Positions 1 to 5,523 of a DNA stretch of 5,809 nt are shown piece by piece. How positions within the stretch are numbered: the first letter of the stretch is position 1; every line of letters starts with the position of its first letter. The notes beneath the pieces were generated by a model that did not search any database, was not told where the DNA came from, and saw nothing but the letters and a program-made list of their open reading frames with translations. The DNA is from Comamonadaceae bacterium. GTDB taxonomy: Bacteria; Pseudomonadota; Gammaproteobacteria; Burkholderiales; Burkholderiaceae_C. The translations under genes and the position numbers were made by a program. The DNA lies in NCBI GenBank assembly GCA_947457975.1, contig CANGYC010000157.1, forward strand, positions 1-5,809, given 5' to 3'.

Positions 1-581
1 GCAGATGGCTCCACCCCGTTGTAATACGCGTTGCGCTCGGGGTTGTGGAAGAAGGGCATGTGGTCGACGCGCGGCAAGAGGGCCGTGCCAAACGCCTTGC
101 GGTTGGCCGGAATGCCGCCCACGCTCATGCCGCCAAAACCCACGCCGTGGTAGGCCCGCTCCCGGCCGATGAACACGGTGCGGTGGCCCTCGCCCCGGGC
201 GCGGTGGTAGGCCAGCGCCAGCTTGAGCGAGGTGTCGGCCGCCTCCGAACCGGAATTGCAGAACAGCACCTTGTTCAGGTCGCCTGGGGCCAGGGCCGCG
301 ATCTTCTCGGCCGCCAGGAAAGCCTGGTCATTGCCGGCCTGGAAGGCGGTGGCGTAGTCCAGGGTGTCCAACTGCCGCTTGATGGCCTCGTTGATGGGGC
401 GGCGCTTGTGGCCGGCGCCCACGCACCAGAGGCTGGAGATGCCATCGAGCACCTGCCGGCCATCGTGGGCAGTGAAGTGCATGCCCTCGGCGGCCACGAA
501 GACGCGCGGCGCCTGGGCAAAGCTGCGGTTGGGCGTGAAGGGGAGCCACAGGTGCTCCATGGAAAAGTCCGGGCGGGCCAT
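1..581 (-). CDS. Class III omega-amino acid:pyruvate aminotransferase, N-terminal part (runs off left edge)
   Basis: Pyridoxal-phosphate aminotransferase of fold type I, class III, probably moving the amino group of a non-alpha amino compound such as beta-alanine to pyruvate in the cytosol. The window holds the first 193 residues; the rest, including the Schiff-base lysine, lies beyond the left edge, so this is an edge effect and not a broken gene. Visible landmarks are an N-terminal substrate-site stretch with W52 and GAGH at 55-58, the PLP-phosphate loop NSGSEA at 109-114, and YHG at 144-146, whose tyrosine normally stacks on the cofactor ring. The order and spacing match the beta-alanine:pyruvate transaminases of pseudomonads as I remember them. 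The start at 581 is chosen because conservation begins just after it; an AGGA lies 11 bases upstream, and a second in-frame ATG at 560 is less likely. It is divergent from purU. Related family members also use taurine, GABA, putrescine or glyoxylate, so the exact substrate is open. Confidence 0.93.
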   Translation of the reverse strand, partial: MARPDFSMEHLWLPFTPNRSFAQAPRVFVAAEGMHFTAHDGRQVLDGISSLWCVGAGHKRRPINEAIKRQLDTLDYATAFQAGNDQAFLAAEKIAALAPGDLNKVLFCNSGSEAADTSLKLALAYHRARGEGHRTVFIGRERAYHGVGFGGMSVGGIPANRKAFGTALLPRVDHMPFFHNPERNAYYNGVEPS

Positions 582-617
582 GGTTTTGTCTGTCCTGTCG
601 AGGAATGGGGATGGATG

Positions 618-645
618 ATTCTGGCACCGCACCGCCGCCGTGCAA
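618..645 (-). promoter_or_regulatory. Candidate sigma-70 promoter for the aminotransferase
   Basis: Reading the minus strand, a TTGCAC box (645 to 640) is followed after 16 bases by CAGAAT (623 to 618). They match the consensus -35 and -10 boxes at about 3 and 4 of 6 positions. The predicted start of transcription near 611 would leave a leader of about 30 bases before the ATG at 581, containing the AGGA at 596 to 593. The match is modest and rests on position as much as on sequence. Confidence 0.35.
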
Positions 646-675
646 ACCCGAGGGCCACCAACAGGCCGCGCATGC

Positions 676-684
676 TGCGACAAT
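676..684 (+). promoter_or_regulatory. Candidate extended -10 promoter for purU
   Basis: TGCGACAAT is an extended -10 element: a TGn followed by GACAAT, which matches 4 of 6 consensus positions. It ends only 9 bases before the purU ATG at 694. No convincing -35 box lies 16 to 18 bases upstream. Transcription would begin within a few bases of the start codon, so the message would have almost no leader. That fits the lack of any Shine-Dalgarno sequence before purU. Confidence 0.35.
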
Positions 685-693
685 CCGGCACCC

Positions 694-1551
694 ATGAGCT
701 CCACGTACATCCTCCAGCTTTCCTGCCCCGACCGCCCGGGGATCGTTCATGCCGTCTCGGGCTTTCTGTTCGAGCGCGGCGGCAACATCCTGGACGCCGC
801 CCAGTACGCCGACGACAAAGACGAGGACGCCACGGGCCTGTTCTTCATGCGGGTGAGCTTTGCCTGCGAGCTGCCCGAGCTGCAGCTGCGGGACGACCTG
901 GCCCGCCTGGGTCAGGGCTTCGACATGAACTGGAGCCTGCACCAGGCCAGCCAGCCCATGAAGACGGTGCTCATGGTCAGCAAGGAGGGCCATTGCCTCA
1001 ATGACCTGCTGTTCCGCTGGAAGTCGGGCCTGCTCAAGCTGGACGTGCGGGCCATCATCTCCAACCACCGCGAGTTCTACCAACTGGCGGCCAGCTACAA
1101 CGTGCCCTTTCACCACATCCCGGTGACGGCGGCCACCAAGGCCGAGGCGGAAAATCGCCAATACGAAATCATCCAGGCCGAAGGGGCCGAACTGGTGCTG
1201 CTGGCGCGTTACATGCAGATCCTGAGCGACGACCTGTGCCGCAAGCTCGCCGGCCGGGCCATCAACATCCACCACAGCTTTCTGCCCAGCTTCAAGGGCG
1301 CGCGGCCCTACCACCAGGCGCATGCGCGCGGGGTCAAGCTGATCGGCGCGACCGCACACTACGTGACCTCCGACCTGGACGAGGGCCCCATCATCGAGCA
1401 GGATGTGGCGCGCGTGGAACACAGCCGCACCGTGGAAGACCTCACGGCCCTGGGCCGCGACACCGAGAGCCTGGTGCTGGCCCGCGCCGTCAAGTGGCAC
1501 AGCGAGCATCGCGTGCTGCTCAACGGCCACAAGACCGTCATCTTCAAGTGA
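694..1551 (+). CDS. purU: Formyltetrahydrofolate deformylase PurU
   Basis: Hydrolyses 10-formyl-tetrahydrofolate to formate and tetrahydrofolate in the cytosol, balancing the one-carbon folate pool; in Escherichia coli the formate feeds PurT in purine synthesis, and the enzyme responds to methionine and glycine. The product is 285 residues, close to the usual 280. Residues about 5-85 form an N-terminal ACT regulatory domain opening with the typical CPDRPGIV (11-18). Residues about 90-285 form the formyltransferase-like domain. The catalytic triad expected from PurN is visible: N191 and H193 in INIHHSFLPSFKG, and D229 in SDLDEGPII. I use the ATG at 694 because the ACT strand begins directly after it; an upstream in-frame ATG at 640 would add 18 residues without family character. 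There is no clear ribosome binding site. The gene is divergent from the aminotransferase and 22 bp ahead of the LysR gene, with which it may share a transcript. Confidence 0.97.
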   Translation: MSSTYILQLSCPDRPGIVHAVSGFLFERGGNILDAAQYADDKDEDATGLFFMRVSFACELPELQLRDDLARLGQGFDMNWSLHQASQPMKTVLMVSKEGHCLNDLLFRWKSGLLKLDVRAIISNHREFYQLAASYNVPFHHIPVTAATKAEAENRQYEIIQAEGAELVLLARYMQILSDDLCRKLAGRAINIHHSFLPSFKGARPYHQAHARGVKLIGATAHYVTSDLDEGPIIEQDVARVEHSRTVEDLTALGRDTESLVLARAVKWHSEHRVLLNGHKTVIFK

Positions 1552-1573
1552 GCCTGCGCGCGCCGGCCCACCC

Positions 1574-2485
1574 ATGAGCACCGCCATCCGACGCGACCCG
1601 GGCCCGACCAGCAAGCGCATCCCGCCCATCCAGTGCCTGCTGACCTTCGAGGCCCTGGCCCGGCTGCGCAGCGTCACACTGGCGGCTGAAGAACTCTTCG
1701 TTACGCCCAGCGCGGTGAGCCACCGCGTCAAGCAACTCGAGCAGATCCTGGGCACCAAGCTGTTCGGCCGGGCCGATTTTTCCCTCACCACCGAGGGCAG
1801 CGAGTACCTGGCCCACGTGCGCGAAGGTCTGGCCACGCTGCAGAAGTTTCCGGGTAGCGCCGGGCAGCCGGGGACCAATGGCAAACGCAAGCTGCGCGTA
1901 GCCGTCACGCCCACCTTTGCCCGCGCCATCCTGATCCCGCGCTTAAAGCAGTTCACCGACGCCTACCCAGAGATCGACCTCACGCTGCAGGTCTCCATCC
2001 CGCTGCTGGACGTGGTGGCCGAGGACGCCGACCTGATGATCCGCTTTGGCGCCGGCCGCTACGCCGATGTGGAGCACATGTGCCTGGTCAAGGACGAAGT
2101 CACGCCCCTGGCATCGCCGGCCTTCGTGCGCGAACACGGCCCGTTTCATTCCAGCGAGGACCTCAAGGGCGAGGCCCTGCTGCGCTCACCCCTGGAGCCC
2201 TGGCGCACCTGGTTTGCCGGCCAGCACCTGGACTGGCCCGAGCCCCTGGAGGGCTCGCAGTTCAACGACGTGGGCCTGATGTGCGACGCCGCCGCCGCCG
2301 GCATAGGCATTGCCCTGGTGCGGCTCAAGCTGGGCGCGCCCTGGCTGGACGACGGCTCGCTGATCCGCCTGTTTCCCCAGACCGTGCCCAGCCCGCACGC
2401 CCACTACCTGTGCTGGCGCACCGGCATGATGGACCGCTGGGAATGCGTGGCCTTTTCGGACTGGCTCAAGCAGTCGGTGTACTGA
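1574..2485 (+). CDS. LysR-family transcriptional regulator, GcvA-like
   Basis: DNA-binding regulator of 303 residues, normal for LysR proteins, which usually act as tetramers and respond to a small metabolite. Residues about 18-77 form the winged helix-turn-helix, with the signature FEALARLRSVTLAAEEL (25-41), VTPSAVSHRVKQLE (43-56) and LG..LFGR (59-66). A linker follows, and residues about 106-300 form the periplasmic-binding-protein-like effector domain, with the segment DLMIRFGAGRY at 153-163 that is typical of the GcvA/AmpR branch. The protein has about 17 extra residues before the helix-turn-helix. The ATG at 1574 is chosen because it lies just before that domain and after the purU stop; an in-frame upstream start would overlap purU extensively. 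No Shine-Dalgarno sequence is evident. It follows purU in the same direction and precedes the glcD-lrgAB cluster, so it is a candidate regulator of either. GcvA itself controls glycine cleavage, but similarity of architecture does not prove the same target. Confidence 0.95.
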   Translation: MSTAIRRDPGPTSKRIPPIQCLLTFEALARLRSVTLAAEELFVTPSAVSHRVKQLEQILGTKLFGRADFSLTTEGSEYLAHVREGLATLQKFPGSAGQPGTNGKRKLRVAVTPTFARAILIPRLKQFTDAYPEIDLTLQVSIPLLDVVAEDADLMIRFGAGRYADVEHMCLVKDEVTPLASPAFVREHGPFHSSEDLKGEALLRSPLEPWRTWFAGQHLDWPEPLEGSQFNDVGLMCDAAAAGIGIALVRLKLGAPWLDDGSLIRLFPQTVPSPHAHYLCWRTGMMDRWECVAFSDWLKQSVY

Positions 2486-2495
2486 ACCGGCCGAT

Positions 2496-2516
2496 GCGGG
2501 CTTTCAAAGGCTCCGC
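2496..2516 (+). other. Small hairpin after the LysR gene
   Basis: GCGGG at 2496-2500 can pair with the TCCGC side at 2512-2516, with a few further imperfect pairs and a TCAA loop. The hairpin lies 10 bases after the LysR stop. It is not followed by a run of T on the plus strand, so it is not a standard intrinsic terminator. It also contains CTTTCAAAG, an odd-centred palindrome. It could be a weak 3' end structure or an operator, or chance. Confidence 0.25.
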
Positions 2517-2524
2517 TCAAAAAC

Positions 2525-2554
2525 TTCAAACCAGGCGCAGGCCCTGTGCATTAA
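2525..2554 (+). promoter_or_regulatory. Candidate promoter for the glcD-lrgAB cluster
   Basis: TTCAAA (2525-2530) matches the -35 consensus at 4 of 6 positions and is followed after 18 bases by CATTAA (2549-2554), a weak -10 box inside the most AT-rich part of this intergenic region. Transcription would start near 2561, leaving a leader of about 34 bases that includes the strong ribosome binding site at 2583. Such a promoter would separate the oxidase and transporter genes from purU and the LysR gene. It would also be the natural place for the LysR protein to bind, though I see no clear paired LysR box. Confidence 0.35.
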
Positions 2555-2582
2555 AGTCAGATGGCCGATCCCCCTGACCGGC

Positions 2583-2587
2583 AGGAG
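2583..2587 (+). promoter_or_regulatory. Ribosome binding site of the FAD-linked oxidase gene
   Basis: AGGAG lies 7 bases before the ATG at 2595. It is the best Shine-Dalgarno match in the window and fixes the start of the oxidase. Most other starts here lack one. Confidence 0.8.
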
Positions 2588-2594
2588 TGACCCC

Positions 2595-4097
2595 ATGAAC
2601 GCCCCCCTGACTTCCATTGAGCAGCCCCTGCTCGAACGCGCGCAACGCCAAGCCGAGGTGGTTGCAGCGCTGCAGCGCGTGCTGCCGGCGCATGCGCTGC
2701 TGTGGAACAACGAAGACACCACCCCTTACGAATGCGATGGCCTGACCGCCTACCGCGAACGCCCACTGGTGGTGGCGCTGCCTGAAAGCTATGAGCAGGT
2801 GCAGGCCGTGCTGGCCACCTGCCACCGCTTGGCCGTGCCCGTGGTCGCGCGCGGCGCGGGCACAGGCCTCTCAGGCGGGGCCATGCCGCACCGGCTGGGC
2901 GTGACCCTGTCGATGGCCAAGTTCAACAAGATTCTGCGCATCGACCCCGCCAGCCGCACGGCGGTGGTGCAAGGCGGCGTGCGCAACCTGGCCATCTCGG
3001 AGGCGGCAGCGCCCTACGGCCTGTATTACGCGCCCGACCCCTCCAGCCAGATCGCCTGCACCATAGGCGGCAACGTGGCCGAGAACTCGGGCGGCGTGCA
3101 CTGCCTCAAGTACGGCCTGACCGTGCACAACGTGCTCAAGGTGCGCGGCTTCACCATCGCGGGCGAGCCCATCGAGTTCGGCAGCGACGCGCTCGATGCC
3201 CCGGGCTACGACGTGCTGAGCCTGGTCATCGGCAGCGAAGGCATGCTGGCCGTGACCACCGAGGTGACCGTCAAGCTCGTGCCCAAGCCGCAGCTGGCGC
3301 GCTGCATCATGGCCAGCTTCGACGACGTGCGCCAAGCCGGTGACGCGGTGGCCGCCGTCATTGCCGCCGGCATCATCCCGGCGGGCCTGGAAATGATGGA
3401 CAAGCCCATGACGGCCGCCGTGGAAGACTTCGTGCACGCCGGTTACGACCTGGAGGCTGAGGCCATCTTGCTGTGCGAAAGCGACGGCACCCCTGAAGAG
3501 GTAGAAGAAGAGATTGCGCGCATGAGCGAGGTGCTGCGCCGCTGCGGCGCCACCGCCATTGCAGTGAGCCGCGACGAGGCGCAGCGCCTGAAATTCTGGA
3601 GCGGGCGCAAAAATGCCTTCCCGGCCTCGGGGCGCATCAGCCCCGACTACATGTGCATGGACTCCACCATCCCGCGCAAGCGCCTGGCCGACATCCTGCT
3701 GGCCATCAGCGGCATGGAAAGCAAGTACGGCCTGAAGTGCCTGAACGTGTTTCACGCGGGCGACGGCAACCTGCACCCGCTCATCCTCTTCGATGCCAAT
3801 GACCCCGACCAGCTGCACCGCTGCGAGCTGTTTGGTGCCGACATCCTGGAGACCAGCGTGGCCATGGGCGGCACCGTCACCGGCGAGCACGGCGTGGGCG
3901 TGGAAAAGCTCGGCAGCATGTGCGTGCAGTTCTCCGCTGAAGAAAACGAGCAGATGTTCGGCATCAAGCGCGCCTTCGACCCGCAGGGCCTGCTCAATCC
4001 GGGCAAGGTCATTCCCACACTGCAGCGCTGCGCCGAGGCCGGCAAGATGCTGGTGCGCGGCGGCCAGCTCAAGCACCCCGAGCTGCCGAGGTTCTGA
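2595..4097 (+). CDS. glcD: FAD-linked 2-hydroxyacid oxidase, GlcD type (glycolate or D-lactate)
   Basis: Flavoprotein that oxidises a 2-hydroxyacid to the 2-oxoacid, for example glycolate to glyoxylate or D-lactate to pyruvate, passing electrons toward the respiratory chain. The 500 residues match GlcD length. Residues about 55-230 are the PCMH-type FAD-binding domain, with ARGAGTGLSGGA at 85-96 and TIGGNVAENSGG at 156-167. Residues about 230-475 are the FAD-oxidase C-terminal domain. HAGDGNLHP (387-395) and GEHGVG (430-435) supply the histidines and glutamate (H387, H394, E431) that bind a metal in related dehydrogenases, and H432, the usual base. It ends with the family motif FDPQGLLNPGK. 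The start is set by AGGAG 7 bases upstream. lrgA follows after 4 bp. The usual partners GlcE and GlcF, which complete glycolate oxidase, are not downstream here. D-lactate dehydrogenase or another D-2-hydroxyacid dehydrogenase is therefore possible; the family is certain, the substrate is not. Confidence 0.94.
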   Translation: MNAPLTSIEQPLLERAQRQAEVVAALQRVLPAHALLWNNEDTTPYECDGLTAYRERPLVVALPESYEQVQAVLATCHRLAVPVVARGAGTGLSGGAMPHRLGVTLSMAKFNKILRIDPASRTAVVQGGVRNLAISEAAAPYGLYYAPDPSSQIACTIGGNVAENSGGVHCLKYGLTVHNVLKVRGFTIAGEPIEFGSDALDAPGYDVLSLVIGSEGMLAVTTEVTVKLVPKPQLARCIMASFDDVRQAGDAVAAVIAAGIIPAGLEMMDKPMTAAVEDFVHAGYDLEAEAILLCESDGTPEEVEEEIARMSEVLRRCGATAIAVSRDEAQRLKFWSGRKNAFPASGRISPDYMCMDSTIPRKRLADILLAISGMESKYGLKCLNVFHAGDGNLHPLILFDANDPDQLHRCELFGADILETSVAMGGTVTGEHGVGVEKLGSMCVQFSAEENEQMFGIKRAFDPQGLLNPGKVIPTLQRCAEAGKMLVRGGQLKHPELPRF

Positions 4098-4101
4098 GCC
4101 C

Positions 4102-4476
4102 ATGACCGCGCTGCGCGGCCTGGCCTGGCTGCTGCTGATGCAGTCGCTGGGCGAGCTGCTGGCCCGCGGCCTGTCCCTGCCCTTGCCGGGCCCCGTGGTG
4201 GGCATGCTGCTGCTCCTGCCGGCCCTGCAATGGGTCCTGGTGCGCGAGCCCGTGGCGGCCTGCGCCGAGGCACTGCTGCAGCATCTCTCGCTGCTCTTCG
4301 TGCCGGTGGGCGTGGGCGTGATGACGCACCTGGCCCTGGTGAGCGAACACGGCCTGCGCATGCTGCTGGTCACCGTGCTGTCGACCCTGGCCGGGCTGGC
4401 GGCCACGGCCTGGGTGCTGCAGCGCCTGCTGTCGGCGCCCCCCGGGCCAGAAGACGAAGACCCCGGCCGTGCCTGA
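4102..4476 (+). CDS. lrgA: LrgA/CidA family membrane protein
   Basis: Small integral membrane protein of 124 residues, normal for the family, with about four hydrophobic helices (roughly 6-22, 30-47, 58-80 and 85-110) and a charged, proline-containing tail. The family signature LPLPGPVVGMLLLL lies at 26-39, and LSLLFVPVGVGVM at 62-74. The family was first described as holin-like proteins of staphylococcal lysis control; later work links it to carboxylate transport with LrgB. The ATG at 4102 is preceded by GAGG at 4088-4091, inside the end of the oxidase gene. The gene lies 4 bp after the oxidase stop and its own end overlaps the start of lrgB by 8 bp, so the three genes are very likely one operon. 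I infer that it forms one half of an LrgAB transporter in the inner membrane, supplying the oxidase with substrate or exporting its product. Confidence 0.9.
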   Translation: MTALRGLAWLLLMQSLGELLARGLSLPLPGPVVGMLLLLPALQWVLVREPVAACAEALLQHLSLLFVPVGVGVMTHLALVSEHGLRMLLVTVLSTLAGLAATAWVLQRLLSAPPGPEDEDPGRA

Positions 4477-5206
4477 CTTCGTGGAACTGTGGGTTTACCT
4501 CTCGGCCACGCCACTCTTCGGCCTGACGGCCACCCTGGTCGCCTATCTGCTCTCGCAAGCGGTGTACACCCGCCTGGGCCAGGCGCCCTGGGCCAACCCG
4601 GTGTTCTGGACGGTGCTGGTCCTGGCCGCCCTGCTGACGGCCACCGGGGTGTCCTACCCCACCTACTTCGCGGGCGCGCAGTTCATTCATTTCCTCTTGG
4701 GCCCGGCCGTGGTGGCCCTGGCCTGGCCGCTGTGGCAGCGGCGCACCGAGCTGCGCCGCCGCTGGGCCCGCCTGCTGCTGGCCAGCCTGGCCGGCGGCCT
4801 GGTGGCGAGCCTGAGTGCCATCGGCCTGGGTTGGGCGCTGGGCCTGCCAGAAGCGGTGCTGCTGTCGATGGCGCCCAAGCTGGTGACCGCTCCGGTGGCC
4901 ATGGGCATTGCCGACAAGACCGGCGGCATCCCAGCCCTGGCGGCCGTGTTCTCGGTGATGACGGGCCTGACCGGTGCGCTGGCCGGCAAGTACCTGTTTG
5001 ATGCGCTTCGCATTCCGACGGCGGGCGAGGGCTGGCGCGTGCGCGGTTTCGCGCTGGGCGCCTCCTCGCACGGCATCGGCGCGGCCCGGGCCCTGCAGGT
5101 CAACGCCGACGCCGGTGCCTATGCCGGTCTGGGACTGGGCCTGCAGGCCGTGCTGGTGGCGCTGTGGATGCCGCTGCTGCTGCAGGGTATGCGCGCACTC
5201 TGGTAA
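4469..5206 (+). CDS. lrgB: LrgB family membrane protein, likely transport partner of LrgA
   Basis: Integral membrane protein of 245 residues with several hydrophobic helices along its whole length. The family core is well preserved: MAPKLVTAPVAMGIADKTGG (134-153), where most relatives have a similar PKSVTTP segment, and GFALGASSHGIGAARAL (193-209) near the C terminus. Translation starts at a GTG at 4469 inside the end of lrgA. The 8-bp overlap, together with only a weak AGAAG upstream, points to coupling to lrgA translation. LrgB homologues fused to LrgA form the plant plastid glycolate/glycerate transporter PLGG1, and a Bacillus LrgAB pair carries pyruvate; older papers call the family murein hydrolase exporters. 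With a 2-hydroxyacid oxidase immediately upstream, transport of glycolate, lactate or a similar acid is the better inference here. The gene is convergent with the small minus-strand gene, which overlaps its last 88 bp. Confidence 0.95.
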   Translation: MPDFVELWVYLSATPLFGLTATLVAYLLSQAVYTRLGQAPWANPVFWTVLVLAALLTATGVSYPTYFAGAQFIHFLLGPAVVALAWPLWQRRTELRRRWARLLLASLAGGLVASLSAIGLGWALGLPEAVLLSMAPKLVTAPVAMGIADKTGGIPALAAVFSVMTGLTGALAGKYLFDALRIPTAGEGWRVRGFALGASSHGIGAARALQVNADAGAYAGLGLGLQAVLVALWMPLLLQGMRALW

Positions 5207-5523
5207 GCCGTCAGCCCGGGGCCTTCAGGCCGCGCGGGCCAGGGCGGAGCAGCCTCGTTGTCCAGTGCGACCACGATGACCAGGTCGCCCCCAAAGCGGC
5301 CCATGCCCAGGGCCTGGCCCACGGCCTGCTCGTCCTCGGGGCGGCTCATCCGCAGAAAACACATGACACGCTGGGCCTGGCCCTCGTCGGCCCGCACCAG
5401 GTCCAGCCGCTGCACCTGGCCATAGCGCGAGAAAAGCGCGTGCAAGCGGTCCTTGACGGCAAAGATGTCCAGGCGGTCAGCGCTGGGCTCGTGCCGGGGA
5501 ATCAATGGGTCGATGGAGTGCAT
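5119..5523 (-). CDS. Small protein with RRM-like pattern, function unknown
   Basis: A 134-residue protein that I cannot assign to a named gene. Residues about 17-88 show the order strand, helix, strand, strand, helix, strand of an RNA-recognition motif: LDIFAV, then the helix KDRLHALFSRYG (24-35), VQRLDLVRA (37-45), QRVMCFLRM (51-59), the helix of RPEDEQAVGQALG (61-73) and LVIVVAL (81-87). SRYGQV and the MSRPEDEQA helix are typical of such domains, but the aromatic RNP1 residues are not clearly kept, so RNA binding is unproven. The ATG at 5523 is chosen because the in-frame extension to 5613 is not protein-like and crosses the AT-rich promoter island. No strong ribosome binding site is seen. 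Residues after about 92 lose protein character, and the frame continues antisense into lrgB as far as 5119. Both other frames stop in the gap between the genes, so the natural C terminus may differ. Confidence 0.62.
   Translation of the reverse strand: MHSIDPLIPRHEPSADRLDIFAVKDRLHALFSRYGQVQRLDLVRADEGQAQRVMCFLRMSRPEDEQAVGQALGMGRFGGDLVIVVALDNEAAPPWPARPEGPGLTAYQSARIPCSSSGIHSATSTACRPSPRPA

Noticed and set aside
1..581. Aminotransferase as a pseudogene because the catalytic lysine is missing
   Set aside because: The frame is open to the window edge and the lysine normally lies further along, so the loss is only the window boundary.
45..1004. Plus-strand open frame of 319 codons over the left end
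   Set aside because: It is antisense to the motif-bearing aminotransferase and then lies out of frame within purU. It shows no domain pattern.
328..1956. Long minus-strand open frame of 542 codons across the purU and LysR genes
   Set aside because: Its composition is the Ala/Gly/His/Gln-rich kind expected from the antisense of GC-rich genes. It lacks family motifs and lies opposite two genes with complete domain signatures.
2289..2300. GCC triplet run in the LysR gene
   Set aside because: It simply encodes a short alanine stretch in the effector domain, common in GC-rich genomes.
2871..4514. Long minus-strand open frame of 547 codons opposite the oxidase, lrgA and the start of lrgB
   Set aside because: It is low in recognisable motifs and rich in His, Ala and Gly, as antisense of high-GC3 coding sequence normally is. 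The plus-strand genes are clear.
5216..5234. GGCC-TTCA-GGCC hairpin between lrgB and the small gene as a terminator
   Set aside because: The stem is only 4 bp and there is no T tract on either strand. Short GC palindromes are expected by chance in this DNA.
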